Shown: one piece after another, positions 26,668 through 36,634 of the stretch
Position numbering within the stretch: position 1 is the first letter of the stretch
Layout: every line of letters starts with the position of its first letter
From: Butyrivibrio sp. VCB2006
Lineage (GTDB): Bacteria; Bacillota; Clostridia; Lachnospirales; Lachnospiraceae
Assembly: GCF_000420945.1 (NCBI RefSeq)
Contig: NZ_ATVX01000019.1
Span: forward strand, 1 to 64,000
DNA length: 64,000 nt
Reading direction: 5' to 3'
The notes under the pieces: model-generated
The model's database searches: none
What the model was told of the DNA's origin: nothing
What the model saw: the letters and a program-made list of their open reading frames with translations, nothing else
Made by a program: the position numbers and the translations under genes

Positions 26668-28431
26668 ATGAAAATGTTAAAGAAGCTAAATTATATTTTT
26701 GATAGAAAACAAAAATGGGAACTGGTATTAAATGTGCTACTGGCACTGATTGCCGGTTTATTCGAGCTACTTGGAGTGTCAGCTCTTTTACCACTTGTTA
26801 ATGTTATTTTGGATCCAACAGCTATTGATGCTAATAAGTATTATTCATTGTTTGCAGATACATTTGATGCTCATTCTGTTACCAAGTTTGTAGTATTGTT
26901 CTCGGTGGTTTTGATTGTTTTGTATGTTCTCAAGAATTTGTATCTGATATGGAGATACAAAATTCAGCTGAACTTTATGTACAATAATCGCAAAAAGCTA
27001 TCCTTTAAGCTTATGGAATGTTACCTTCAGCAGAATTATCTTTTCCATGTGGATCATAATCCAATTGACTTACAGAGAAATGTCCACAATGACACCGGTA
27101 ATTTCATGGCAGTAATATCAGCGGTTATAAGCATAGTGGTAGAGGCATTTACCTGTGTTTGTATGATGGCATTTCTTCTTGTTAATGATATTTTTACCAC
27201 GGTTTTAGTCGGATTACTTTTTGGTGTCTCATTTGTGGTGATGTACAAGATGAATAAGAAGAGACAAGTCGAGGCCGGGGAGATTGAACGAGTGTCTTAT
27301 GCGGAGATGAACAGATGGATTGTTCAGTCTTTTGGCGGAATCAAGGAACTGAAGGTTCTTGGACGTGAGAAGTTCTTCCTGGATAATTACAGTAGGACCT
27401 TTGATGTAAATGCTACAGCTAATAAGAATTACAAGCTGTATCTTTTTAGACCTAAGTATATTACAGAGATGCTGGCGATGTCAGGACTTCTCATTACTAT
27501 ATGTATCAGAATGCTGATGGGAGTCAACGTTACTGAATTTGCAGCAACGCTTTCTGTGTTTGCATTGGCGGCGATCAGGATGCTTCCGAGCTTTAACAGA
27601 ATCACTGAGTATATAGGAAATGTCTTTTATGGTAAGGCCTCTGTAGACGCATTATATGAGGATCTTCGTCAGATCGAGAAACTCAATTTTGGTACCGTTA
27701 CTGATAAGAGTGAAGTCGAAAGGCTGAAACTTGAAAAGTCTATAGAAATAAAGGACGTTTCGTTTAAGTATCCTGAAGGCGTTAAGAGCATATTTGAAAA
27801 TGCAAATCTGACTATAGAGAAGAATAAGTCTGTAGCTTTTGTTGGAAAGTCAGGAGCAGGAAAGACTACACTTGCAGATATTATGCTTGGCCTTTTGGAA
27901 CCATATCATGGAACAGTTACTGTTGATGGTAAGGATGTTTTTGAAAATGATGTGGCTTGGCATAAGGCTGTTGGCTATATCCCGCAGAATATTTATCTGA
28001 TTGATGATACAATAAGGACGAATATTACTTTTAGTAACGATAAGGGTAATGATAATGATGATAAGGTTTGGGAAGCCCTTCGTGAGGCCAGACTTGAGGA
28101 ATATGTAAGGTCACTTCCTGAAGGCCTAGATACTGTTGTTGGCGACAGAGGTGTTAAGTTATCCGGTGGTCAGAGACAGCGTGTGGGTATTGCAAGAGCG
28201 CTTTATACTAAGCCATCAGTTTTATTCCTGGATGAAGCTACATCAGCTCTTGATACTGAGACAGAGAACGCTGTTATGGAGTCAATCAATTACCTGCAGG
28301 GTAAGACAACACTCATTATCATAGCTCATAGAATTTCTACAATCCGTAACTGCGACTATATCTATGAGGTTGGTGATGGCAAGATTGAACTGAAGAATAA
28401 GGCAGACCTCTTTGAGAACAACGCGCAGTAA
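26668..28431 (+). CDS. ABC transporter, fused permease/ATPase, PglK-like lipid-linked glycan flippase
   Basis: 587 residues: six-span membrane domain (1-320) and ATPase domain (about 355-587). Walker A is GKSGAGKTT (393-401), the signature LSGGQRQRVGIAR starts at 498, Walker B is LFLDEATSALD (D522, E523) and the switch His is in IIAHR (H554). FELLGVSALLPLVNVILDP near the N terminus is typical of PglK/WlaB-type flippases and not of peptide exporters. The glycan-locus context supports export of a lipid-linked oligosaccharide; it is the only candidate oligosaccharide flippase in the window. ATG 26668 and ATG 26674 are both possible starts behind AAGG at 26661. Confidence 0.85.
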   Translation: MKMLKKLNYIFDRKQKWELVLNVLLALIAGLFELLGVSALLPLVNVILDPTAIDANKYYSLFADTFDAHSVTKFVVLFSVVLIVLYVLKNLYLIWRYKIQLNFMYNNRKKLSFKLMECYLQQNYLFHVDHNPIDLQRNVHNDTGNFMAVISAVISIVVEAFTCVCMMAFLLVNDIFTTVLVGLLFGVSFVVMYKMNKKRQVEAGEIERVSYAEMNRWIVQSFGGIKELKVLGREKFFLDNYSRTFDVNATANKNYKLYLFRPKYITEMLAMSGLLITICIRMLMGVNVTEFAATLSVFALAAIRMLPSFNRITEYIGNVFYGKASVDALYEDLRQIEKLNFGTVTDKSEVERLKLEKSIEIKDVSFKYPEGVKSIFENANLTIEKNKSVAFVGKSGAGKTTLADIMLGLLEPYHGTVTVDGKDVFENDVAWHKAVGYIPQNIYLIDDTIRTNITFSNDKGNDNDDKVWEALREARLEEYVRSLPEGLDTVVGDRGVKLSGGQRQRVGIARALYTKPSVLFLDEATSALDTETENAVMESINYLQGKTTLIIIAHRISTIRNCDYIYEVGDGKIELKNKADLFENNAQ

Positions 28432-28475
28432 TCTGTTGGTTATAGGTGTGGCGTGAGTATTGGAAAGTGACGATT

Positions 28476-28916
28476 ATGAATACTAGCATGGTTATGATAA
28501 TTGTTCTGGCTATGTTGCTATTGGTATCTATTATTGTAGGTGCTAAGGCTTATAGCGGAACACACAAGAAGCTGGAAATAGAAAGAGAAGAACGCGATAA
28601 GTTTGAAAGGCTCTTTAAATTCATGGGCAAGTGGATGGAAGCTGAGGAAAATGGGGCTTCTGTTGCTGATAAGATAAAGGCTATGGATAAGGATATTGTT
28701 ATCCTGGGGGATAATCCGATTGCTCAGGTAATGAAGAGTAAGCTTGATAAGGCAGGCGTGTCCTATAGAGCTGAAACAGAGGTTGAGGCCTGTAAAGGTG
28801 CCGAAATTGTTCTGGTTTCAGATATTTCCAGATTTGCAAAGTGGGAAAAGAAGCTGGATAAGTTAGGTATAAAGAGTGTATCCATAGAAGATGTTTTCTA
28901 TGGAGAGGAAAATTAA
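28476..28916 (+). CDS. Small membrane-anchored protein with a Rossmann-like domain, unknown function
   Basis: 146 residues. One N-terminal membrane helix (about 4-24) is followed by a charged, probably helical stretch (HKKLEIEREERDKFERLF) and a soluble domain reading DIVILGDNPIAQVMKSKL, a nucleotide-binding-like turn. The same turn pattern occurs in the N-terminal parts of the CitC-like proteins (FLIVGNGAYTDTLYNYL at 39841 and CVVGDSAFAKEMKGYY at 52428). GGAAAG lies 8 bases before ATG 28476; a GTG at 28446 is in frame. It lies between the ABC flippase and a deacetylase and may scaffold or regulate them. No family recognised. Confidence 0.65.
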   Translation: MNTSMVMIIVLAMLLLVSIIVGAKAYSGTHKKLEIEREERDKFERLFKFMGKWMEAEENGASVADKIKAMDKDIVILGDNPIAQVMKSKLDKAGVSYRAETEVEACKGAEIVLVSDISRFAKWEKKLDKLGIKSVSIEDVFYGEEN

Positions 28917-28952
28917 GTAGTAACGAATTATGGGGGAGTAGGTGTCTACGGT

Positions 28953-29654
28953 ATGGAGAAGCTACAGATAAGTTCAGACAGCAGAATATTGATCATAGCA
29001 CCTCACCCAGATGATGAAACCTATGGCTGCGGAGGAGTGCTGTTAAAGCATAGAGGCCAGTGTGATGTAGTTCTGCTAGCCTATGGCGAGACCGGGAATC
29101 CCAATTGGACCAAGGATAGGACACTTCGCGTCAGACGGGAGGAATTCAGGACTGCCATGGAAATGGCAGGAGCTACGATTGTGGCAGAGCTTGGAATTCC
29201 AAACAAGAAGGTTGACGAGAATTTAAGGGAGATTTCCCACTTGGATTTTTCTAAGTATGATTATGTATTTCTGCCGAATAAGAGGGATATTCACCCGGAT
29301 CACAGCTGCGTGTTAAAGGCAGTAAAACAGGCCAAGACACTTAAAAAGAACGCAATAGTTCTCCAGTATGAGATGTGGGGAGCAATGCCAGGTGCTACGC
29401 ACTATCTTGATATTTCAGATGTAATGGAAGACAAAGAAAAGTTAATGCTGTGCTATAAGAGCCAGGAGGAGAGAATCCCTTACTGCGAGAGAATAAAGGC
29501 AAGAGATTATTACAGAGTCCTTGAGACTTTTGATAAGAAGTGTCAGTATGCGGAGCTTTTTTACCAGGAACCATCTGGAACTGCGCTATTTAAGAGTAAA
29601 GTGAAAGATTCTATCAGAAACACTGGAAAGAGCGTTGCACTTATGTTTCGGTGA
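28953..29654 (+). CDS. PIG-L/LmbE-family N-deacetylase
   Basis: 233 residues in one domain. The zinc site APHPDDE (H18, D20, D21) and the second motif IHPDH (H114-H117) are intact, as in GlcNAc-PI, MshB and BshB deacetylases. The protein has no signal peptide, so it would deacetylate a cytoplasmic GlcNAc-type sugar, free or lipid-linked. In this locus it could expose an amino group on a glycan intermediate. Start ATG 28953 follows GGGGGAG near 28931 and GGTGTC closer in. The substrate is inferred from family only. Confidence 0.88.
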   Translation: MEKLQISSDSRILIIAPHPDDETYGCGGVLLKHRGQCDVVLLAYGETGNPNWTKDRTLRVRREEFRTAMEMAGATIVAELGIPNKKVDENLREISHLDFSKYDYVFLPNKRDIHPDHSCVLKAVKQAKTLKKNAIVLQYEMWGAMPGATHYLDISDVMEDKEKLMLCYKSQEERIPYCERIKARDYYRVLETFDKKCQYAELFYQEPSGTALFKSKVKDSIRNTGKSVALMFR

Positions 29655-29698
29655 GTTTGCGATGTGCAATAAGATTAGTGATTGGAAGTAATAACAAA

Positions 29699-30649
29699 AT
29701 GAGTAAGATACCTGTAGTACTAATTAGTGATGATAATTTCATAATGCCAACTTGTGTGGCAATTACATCACTTATCGTTAATAAGAAACCCGAAACGGAA
29801 TATGATATTTACATTATTATGGCTGAGTGCTCCGATGAGTCCTATGCCAAGATTAAAGAGTTAAATGATCTGGGGACTCCGGTTAATCTTGTAAGGGCAT
29901 CTCTCGATGAATATAGAGATATCAAGCAGCTTGCGCATATATCTATAGCGTGCCTCCTTAAGTTTGATGTAAGTGAGCTTGTTCCCAATTACGATAAGCT
30001 TCTATATCTGGATGGCGACATTATAGTAAGGGGCGACCTTAGTGATCTTTATAATGTGGAGCTTGGAGACAGCTACGCTGCCGGAGTTAAGGAGCTTAAC
30101 AACATCACTGAGGAAACAGGGAATGTTAACGCAGGCATAATGCTATTTAATGCAAAGCGCATCCGTGATGAGAAGCTCAATATCAAGATGCGTGAGATCA
30201 GACGAAGTCTCGGGGACAGATCCTCTATGGATCAGCAGACTTACAATATAGCCACTGGCAAGAATTATAAGTATGTGGATATTCGTTATAACTGCGTACC
30301 ACCAAGAGTACTTGCTATGCAGGAAAGTGATGTCGCTAAGATAAATGAACTATATGGCAGCAGCTATACAAGCCTTCAGGATGTGGTAGATAAGGCAGTT
30401 ATCATACACTATGCTTCCGGAGAAAAGCCTTGGAAGTATACTTTCAAACCCTGGGCTAAAGAGTGGTACAAATATTACATGATGTCTCCTTACAAGAATG
30501 TTGAGTTTAAGCTCAGGGGCATCTGGAGCTACAGATTTGATAAGCTTCGCAGGAACATCAAGGATAAGGGCTTAGCCGGAATGTTTGATATTGTTGCTGA
30601 CAGGAAGAAGAGAAGAGAGAAAGATAAGAATAGAAAAAAATGGGAGTAA
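29699..30649 (+). CDS. GT8-family glycosyltransferase, copy 1
   Basis: 316 residues. IPVVLISDDNFIMPTCVAI, the DxD metal site LLYLDGDIIV (D105, D107), NVNAGIMLFN and the C-terminal IIHYASGEKPWKY (family H-x5-G/E-KPW block) define GT8, the retaining glucosyl/galactosyl transferases. It is cytoplasmic. I chose ATG 29699 because GGAAG lies 10 bases upstream and the family normally begins right before the PVV strand; a GTG at 29651 would add 16 unlike residues. A second GT8 is at 34191. Confidence 0.88.
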   Translation: MSKIPVVLISDDNFIMPTCVAITSLIVNKKPETEYDIYIIMAECSDESYAKIKELNDLGTPVNLVRASLDEYRDIKQLAHISIACLLKFDVSELVPNYDKLLYLDGDIIVRGDLSDLYNVELGDSYAAGVKELNNITEETGNVNAGIMLFNAKRIRDEKLNIKMREIRRSLGDRSSMDQQTYNIATGKNYKYVDIRYNCVPPRVLAMQESDVAKINELYGSSYTSLQDVVDKAVIIHYASGEKPWKYTFKPWAKEWYKYYMMSPYKNVEFKLRGIWSYRFDKLRRNIKDKGLAGMFDIVADRKKRREKDKNRKKWE

Positions 30650-30655
30650 CGGGAA

Positions 30656-32599
30656 ATGGCCTTTTTGGTGTGCTTACCTATTGCTGGAGCAATAGCATAT
30701 GCTTTTGACAAGAAAATAGAAGAAGGCATTCCGATAGCTATGTTTATAGCTACCTTTGTTACGTACCTATGCGGCTTGTTTGGCTTTTTGACAGTTTCGC
30801 CTGTTGTGGTTAGTGTTCTGGCTGCACTTAGCTTGGGCTATTGCGCTTGGGGGATTGTAAGAGAGCATTCTGTTAGAAAATATCTAACTTTTGGAGGTGT
30901 TCTTTACGTAATTCTTGGAGCATATTATGGTCTGGCTGCCAGGGGCAGAATGGTCGGAGAACAGGATGATCTTCAGGTATATGCCAAGTATGTATCTGAT
31001 TTTTATCATGCAGACAAAATTTATCGGTTTGACTATATTCCCGGCATGATGATGTGGGAATATCTGTCAGAGCGTTTCTGGAGAGTTTTTTCTGATAGTG
31101 TTTTGTTCTGGGCTATGGCCATGCTGTGTGTAGGCATGATGCTGGCTATTTTTTCATCCAAAGAAAAGAAGACTAAGCTTCAATACGTGTTTGTAACTCT
31201 ATTTGTAGTTCTTTTCCCACTTAGTACCAAGATTAGAGAAGTATACTTTGTTTTGCAAAATGATTTTGTCATGGGAATTACCATGGCCTATATCGTGTGC
31301 ATGTATTTGAAAGCCAGGAAGTATGAAGATAAGTTCTATGAATATGCTTCATACATGGGATTTGCTTTTCTGACGCTTACAAAGGTAACAGGAATGGTAC
31401 TGGCTGCCATTCTAATCCTGATGCTATTTGGAATCGATGTAGTTTCAAAAAGTGAGAAACTAAGCATTAAATCAATGGCATATATTCTTAAATGTACATG
31501 TGCTGTTCTAATTGCTAAACTTTCATGGACTATTTTCGTTAAGTTACACGGAAGAATTGAGAGATTTTCAGATATTGCCTACAAGGCAATTGGGATACTT
31601 ACCAAGCATTGGTATCTGGGAATTGTATGTGTATTGATAATTGCTTTGCTAGTCTGGGGATTTAAGTGGATCGCAGATAATGGTCATAGTGGTATATATA
31701 TCGCTATTCTGATACTTGGTGCGGCATTTGTATTTGCTTTAACTTTTGTTATCATGCCGGCAGAAATACGCATGGATGCGGTTAAGAATTTTGTAAATGT
31801 GCTTTTTTCCACATATGCTCCCAGTAGGGACTTTGGCTATGGATATAGATTCCTGATTCCATATGCAGCGACTCTGGCACTACTGGTGTTCGTCTGGCTG
31901 ATCATGGTAATAACCTCCGAAGAAAGGGATTCTAGGGCAAATCATACAATTATATATATAAATGTTGGACTTATTCTATTTTCAGCTTTTTTATTCCTGT
32001 CCAATTATCTGACCAGAGATCTTAGCCAGGCAGCAAGAGCCAAGGAATGTGAGAGATATATTCTGGCATATATCACTTTTTATATTCTGACATGTGTCTA
32101 CATGATTGTCTTTTTCGAAAAGATTAATGTTAAAATCTATAAGATTATACTTTCTTTTTTACTGGTCTTTATACTTATGATATCTAATGTTTCCGGATTA
32201 GTGGGGCAGGTAAAAGCGCAGGATGATTATTTTGAATACGGCGCATTAAACTACATTGATATTAAATATACAGATGTTTTTTATTGCATAGATGAAGCTG
32301 GCAGTGTAGACTATTCTCGCTTCAACTACAATATTTCTCCAGGATATATGCTGAATTATTACTACAGTGATATGAAGCTTAACCATTTTACATTGGGAGA
32401 AGGCGCTGAGGAAAGATACATGACCCTTGATGAGTTTAAAGACACCTTAAGGCGTTGCACATATGTATATGTGGCAGCTACTAATGAGGACTTTGCAAGG
32501 GACTATGGGGCTGTGTTTGCAGATGAGATTGTAGATGGACGCTTATATTATGTGGATAAAACAGATGATAATATAACTCTTCATAGTGTTACGTATTGA
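30656..32599 (+). CDS. Large polytopic GT-C-like membrane protein
   Basis: 647 residues. After about four spans the loop VGEQDDLQVYAKYVSD (E102, D104, D105) is followed by YRFDYIPGMMMWEYLSERFW. The same order (acidic loop, then a Y-x-PG site) occurs in the proteins at 22109 and 37990. The polar C-terminal domain also matches theirs in pattern: RRCTYVYVAATNEDFARDYG against FDYIYFFSMEEDFYDIY. It is a more distant member of that group. It starts 7 bases after the GT8 stop. Outer-face glycosyl transfer is inferred. Confidence 0.68.
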   Translation: MAFLVCLPIAGAIAYAFDKKIEEGIPIAMFIATFVTYLCGLFGFLTVSPVVVSVLAALSLGYCAWGIVREHSVRKYLTFGGVLYVILGAYYGLAARGRMVGEQDDLQVYAKYVSDFYHADKIYRFDYIPGMMMWEYLSERFWRVFSDSVLFWAMAMLCVGMMLAIFSSKEKKTKLQYVFVTLFVVLFPLSTKIREVYFVLQNDFVMGITMAYIVCMYLKARKYEDKFYEYASYMGFAFLTLTKVTGMVLAAILILMLFGIDVVSKSEKLSIKSMAYILKCTCAVLIAKLSWTIFVKLHGRIERFSDIAYKAIGILTKHWYLGIVCVLIIALLVWGFKWIADNGHSGIYIAILILGAAFVFALTFVIMPAEIRMDAVKNFVNVLFSTYAPSRDFGYGYRFLIPYAATLALLVFVWLIMVITSEERDSRANHTIIYINVGLILFSAFLFLSNYLTRDLSQAARAKECERYILAYITFYILTCVYMIVFFEKINVKIYKIILSFLLVFILMISNVSGLVGQVKAQDDYFEYGALNYIDIKYTDVFYCIDEAGSVDYSRFNYNISPGYMLNYYYSDMKLNHFTLGEGAEERYMTLDEFKDTLRRCTYVYVAATNEDFARDYGAVFADEIVDGRLYYVDKTDDNITLHSVTY

Positions 32600-32621
32600 G
32601 AACCGGTAAAAGGTAAGAATT

Positions 32622-34172
32622 ATGAACAAAGATAAAAATAGGATTCAAATAAGTATACAGGAGAAAGTAACTTTTTTTTCCTGCATTATAGTCGGAGTGT
32701 TATCCCAGGGGATGGGCTTATTTAATAAATATTCTGTCCACGATGATGGAAATTCCCTATTCGCACTTGGAGCTACGTTTAATGTTGGACGCTGGGCTTT
32801 GGATCTTCTTGGCAAGCTGGAGCAGGCCTTCTTTGGAAGCGTTAATTGCAGTTTGCCTCTATATAACGGAATGCTGAGTTTGGTTTTGATTGCGCTGACT
32901 GCGTGCCTTATGGTTAGGGCTTTTGAGATTAACAACATTTATATAAGTGGGTTTATAGGCGCAGTAATGGCGTGCTTCCCAACAGTGACTACTGCATTTG
33001 GATTTATCTACGGTGCCCATATTATTATGTTTGGTCTGTTCATTGGAATACTGGGAGCATATTTGATATGTGCTGGTGATAACTTATGGTGGAGACTAGT
33101 CGGAGTATTCCTTGCAGCAGCGTCGGTCGGAGTATACCAGGCTTTTATACCTATGATGCTTTCTTTTATTGTTTTTTATTGCATTCATATGGTGTTGAAG
33201 GCAGATAAGAATGAAGAAAAGAAAGTGATAATCCAGATTCTGCTTAAGCCTATATATATTGTTGGCTTTATGGTGGTGTATTTTGTTATAAACAAGATTT
33301 ACTTAGCTTTTCTTGGGGCAGAGATGTCTAGCTATAAGGGAGTAGATCAGGTTGGAAATGTTTCTCTTGTGCAATACCTTGTAAGAGTGCTAGTGGCATA
33401 TAAGCAGTTCCTTCTTCCATCTAAGGACACCTCGTTTTATATGTATCCTTCAAATGTGCGAGTATTGTACTATGTGTTTGGAATATTTGGTATGATACTA
33501 GCTGGCTATAGCATATACCGTAAGGGTAAGCAGTCCATATTGTTATGTGCAGCTTTATTGGCATTATACGCAATAGTTCCTCTTGCGACGAATTTCATCA
33601 TTGTCATGACAGGAACAAGTGAAGTTCATTCTTACATGATGTATGGGGCTGTTATGCCATTTGTTTTGACGGCATATCTGGTAGAAAAAATAGGTAGTGA
33701 AGTAAATGCTGAGAATCTTATAAAGCGTGTGTTTATAGCATTTTGTTGTATGCTTCTTGTGATGTACGCTAGATATGATAATAAATGTTATCTTCTGGCC
33801 AATTTTGCTCAGCAAGAGGCGATTAGTTACTTTACAACCTTGATTACTAGAATAAAGAGTGCTGAAGGCTATGATGATGAGTATCCTGTAGCATTTGTAA
33901 ATGAATGTCAGATAAGCGATGCAACTCTTGTTGGTGTAGAATCAGTCAAGAAAAAGGCATTTGCAGATGTCAATCAGATTCCTTATTGGAATGTTCAGAC
34001 CTATGTGAACAATTACGCATGGCTTGATTTTATGCAGAATTGGTGTGGATATAGGCCTCAGCTGGTGGATGCTTCTGAAGTAGGTGATGCTACTGAAATT
34101 GATAATATGCCAAATTACCCTGATGATGGATCCATCAAGGTTATCGACGGGGTTGTAGTAGTTAAGTTTTAA
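32622..34172 (+). CDS. GtrII-family membrane glucosyltransferase-like protein
   Basis: 516 residues, about eleven spans and a C-terminal polar domain (about 400-516). The segment YSVHDDGNSLFALGATF (D41, D42), then NVGRWALDLLG, fits the start of the GtrII glucosyltransferase family (PF14264, from memory), known from phage serotype conversion of Shigella O-antigen. Such enzymes add a glucosyl branch from undecaprenyl-phosphate-glucose outside the membrane. A run of eight T bases (32672-32679) lies in the N-terminal coding region. It sits between two GT8 genes. Confidence 0.75.
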   Translation: MNKDKNRIQISIQEKVTFFSCIIVGVLSQGMGLFNKYSVHDDGNSLFALGATFNVGRWALDLLGKLEQAFFGSVNCSLPLYNGMLSLVLIALTACLMVRAFEINNIYISGFIGAVMACFPTVTTAFGFIYGAHIIMFGLFIGILGAYLICAGDNLWWRLVGVFLAAASVGVYQAFIPMMLSFIVFYCIHMVLKADKNEEKKVIIQILLKPIYIVGFMVVYFVINKIYLAFLGAEMSSYKGVDQVGNVSLVQYLVRVLVAYKQFLLPSKDTSFYMYPSNVRVLYYVFGIFGMILAGYSIYRKGKQSILLCAALLALYAIVPLATNFIIVMTGTSEVHSYMMYGAVMPFVLTAYLVEKIGSEVNAENLIKRVFIAFCCMLLVMYARYDNKCYLLANFAQQEAISYFTTLITRIKSAEGYDDEYPVAFVNECQISDATLVGVESVKKKAFADVNQIPYWNVQTYVNNYAWLDFMQNWCGYRPQLVDASEVGDATEIDNMPNYPDDGSIKVIDGVVVVKF

Positions 34173-34190
34173 TTTGATATGGAGAGAATG

Positions 34191-35147
34191 ATGATTATTC
34201 CGGTTTGTTTCATATATGACAAGAATTTTATAATGCCAACAAGTGTTGCTATTACTTCAATGCTTGAGAATAGGAACGAAGATACATTTTACGATATCTT
34301 CCTTATTGGTGTTGACTGTGAAGATGCTGACCTTAGCTGTCTTGAGGCATTTAGAAATGAGAAAAATGTAGATATTCATTTCAGAAATGCTGATATGTCT
34401 GCGTATGCTAGCATTAGCCAGGTATCACATGTATCTCAGGCATCACTTGTTAAGTTTAATCTTCCTCAGCTGGTTACTGAGTATGATAAGCTCCTTTATA
34501 TAGATGGAGATGTACTTATCATGCAGGATCTGACAGAGTTCTTCATGGAAGATCTGACTGGTTTCTATCTTGGTGGTCCTCAGAACACGGTAGATATTGT
34601 GCGTGGAAAGGGACAGTTCCTTACTGGAGCATACGTATATGATTCCAAGAAGATGATAGAGGATGATATTCCTCAGAAGCTTATTGACTATAGAGTAAGC
34701 CTTGGTAATCGCAAATCCATGGATAATACTACATTCAATGAGTATCTGAAAGATGGCTTCAAGAAGATGCCTATTAAATTTGATCTTCCTATCAGAAAGC
34801 TTGTTTACGAGAGAATGTACTACAAGGTTGCTGATCTTAATAAGTTCTACGGAACTAACTACAAGAACCATAAGGAGATCGTTGAAGATGCTGTTGTAAT
34901 CCATTTTGATGGAGCAGCTAAGCCTTGGAAGTATTCTTGTTTTCTTTATGATGATGTGTGGTATGAGTATTACAAGAAATCACCATGCAAGGATATGCCT
35001 CTTAAGAGAAAGAGCTACTGGGATTACCTTGGAGAGCAGGTTGAGAAGTCTGGAATTAAGGGAATCTACTATATATTCAAGGATTGGGTAAGAGAGAGCC
35101 TTGGTGAGATCAGAAGTGTACATTATGTTGAGGGAGACTGGAACTAA
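34191..35147 (+). CDS. GT8-family glycosyltransferase, copy 2
   Basis: 318 residues, paralogue of the enzyme at 29699: IPVCFIYDKNFIMPTSVAIT, the DxD site LLYIDGDVLIM, FLTGAYVYDSKKM and the end block VIHFDGAAKPWKY. It is cytoplasmic and probably adds glucose or galactose. The start is unclear among ATG 34179, 34188 and 34191; GGAG at 34181-34184 lies inside the longest version and is best spaced for 34191. The last A of its TAA stop is the first base of the next gene's ATG, so translation is coupled to the MBOAT gene. Confidence 0.88.
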   Translation: MIIPVCFIYDKNFIMPTSVAITSMLENRNEDTFYDIFLIGVDCEDADLSCLEAFRNEKNVDIHFRNADMSAYASISQVSHVSQASLVKFNLPQLVTEYDKLLYIDGDVLIMQDLTEFFMEDLTGFYLGGPQNTVDIVRGKGQFLTGAYVYDSKKMIEDDIPQKLIDYRVSLGNRKSMDNTTFNEYLKDGFKKMPIKFDLPIRKLVYERMYYKVADLNKFYGTNYKNHKEIVEDAVVIHFDGAAKPWKYSCFLYDDVWYEYYKKSPCKDMPLKRKSYWDYLGEQVEKSGIKGIYYIFKDWVRESLGEIRSVHYVEGDWN

Positions 35148-36634
35148 TGTTATTTAATTCAGCTCAGTTCTTGGTATTTTTCCCAATAGTGGTATTACTG
35201 TATTTTGTATGCCCGGATAAACTCAAGAACTATTTATTACTTGTTGCCAGCTATTATTTCTATATGTGCTGGAATGCAGAATATGCACTGCTGATCCTTA
35301 CAACGACCATTATTACCTTTGGAAGCGGAATGGTTATTGAAAAGGCCAAAGAAGCTGATAATGAGAAGAGGTCTAAGGCTAAATTAGCAGTTGCAGTAAG
35401 CTTCATACTTAATATTGGAATCCTTTTTTATTTCAAATATACGAACTTTGCACTGGGACTCATGGGAGGCCTGCTTAACAGAGTTGGAGTAGGCGTAAAC
35501 ATTCCGGTGTTTGATATAGTGCTTCCTGTAGGTATTTCTTTTTATACCTTCCAGGCTCTTAGCTATACCATGGATGTATACAGAGGCGATATTTACGCAG
35601 AAAAGAACTTCTTTAAATACGCTTTGTTTGTATCCTTCTTCCCTCAGCTTGTAGCTGGACCTATTGAGAGAAGTAAGAATTTGCTCAAGCAGCTCCAGCC
35701 TCATAAGTTTAATTATGAGGATTTCAGAGATGGATTTCTTTTAATGCTCTGGGGATATTTCCTGAAGCTCGTGCTTGCAGACAGAATCGCTATTTTTGTT
35801 GATACAGTTTATAAGGACTACGATCAGTTTGGCGGAATGTATATTGTTGTTGCAACAATGCTGTTCGCAGTTCAGATTTACTGTGATTTTGCTGGATATT
35901 CTGTAATTGCCATGGGTGCTGCACAGATTCTTGGAATTAGACTTATGGAGAACTTTGATGCACCATATCTTTCAACAAATGTAGCTGAGTTCTGGAGAAG
36001 ATGGCATATTTCTCTTACTTCATGGTTTAGAGATTATCTGTATATTCCACTTGGCGGCAGCAGAAAGGGTAAGCTTCGCAAATATATCAACATCATGATA
36101 GTATTCCTGGTAAGTGGATTGTGGCATGGAGCCAGCCTTTCTTTTGTGCTGTGGGGCGGACTTAATGGCTTATATCAGGTGATTGGAAGCCTTCTCATGC
36201 CGATTAGAGATAAGCTACGTAGAATTCTAGGAATCAGCAAGGATAAGATTGGCTACAAGGTTGCAGGAGCTATTATTACATTTGCGCTTGTTGATTTCGC
36301 ATGGCTTTTCTTCCGCGCAGATAGCCTTAGTGATGCATTTGCTATAGTGCGTCAGATATTTGCAGTTAGAAATCCCTGGATATTGTTTGATCACGAGTCC
36401 CTGTATCAGTGCGGACTATCTGATGTGAACTTCAGAATGATGCTGATTGCGATATTTATCTTGTTTGTAGCAGATTTGTGCAAGAGGAAGGGAATCGTGA
36501 TCCGAAAGGTTATATTAGAACAGGATTACTGGGTTAGATGGATTGTGATTCCGGTTATAATTTGTTTTATTTTAGTTTTTGGAATATGGGGACCAAGTTA
36601 TAATGAAGCGAACTTTATTTACTTCCAGTTTTAA
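35147..36634 (+). CDS. MBOAT-family O-acyltransferase (AlgI/DltB-like), pair 2
   Basis: 495 residues, multi-spanning. MLFNSAQFLVFFPIVVLLYF at the N terminus, EFWRRWHISLTSWFRDYLYI (H287), PLGGSRKGK and SGLWHG with the presumed catalytic H327 are the AlgI blocks. It would carry acyl groups to the outer face for polysaccharide O-acylation, working with the SGNH protein that overlaps its 3' end by 32 bases. It is closer to the MBOAT protein at 4136 than to the one at 56831 in its first residues. Confidence 0.93.
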   Translation: MLFNSAQFLVFFPIVVLLYFVCPDKLKNYLLLVASYYFYMCWNAEYALLILTTTIITFGSGMVIEKAKEADNEKRSKAKLAVAVSFILNIGILFYFKYTNFALGLMGGLLNRVGVGVNIPVFDIVLPVGISFYTFQALSYTMDVYRGDIYAEKNFFKYALFVSFFPQLVAGPIERSKNLLKQLQPHKFNYEDFRDGFLLMLWGYFLKLVLADRIAIFVDTVYKDYDQFGGMYIVVATMLFAVQIYCDFAGYSVIAMGAAQILGIRLMENFDAPYLSTNVAEFWRRWHISLTSWFRDYLYIPLGGSRKGKLRKYINIMIVFLVSGLWHGASLSFVLWGGLNGLYQVIGSLLMPIRDKLRRILGISKDKIGYKVAGAIITFALVDFAWLFFRADSLSDAFAIVRQIFAVRNPWILFDHESLYQCGLSDVNFRMMLIAIFILFVADLCKRKGIVIRKVILEQDYWVRWIVIPVIICFILVFGIWGPSYNEANFIYFQF

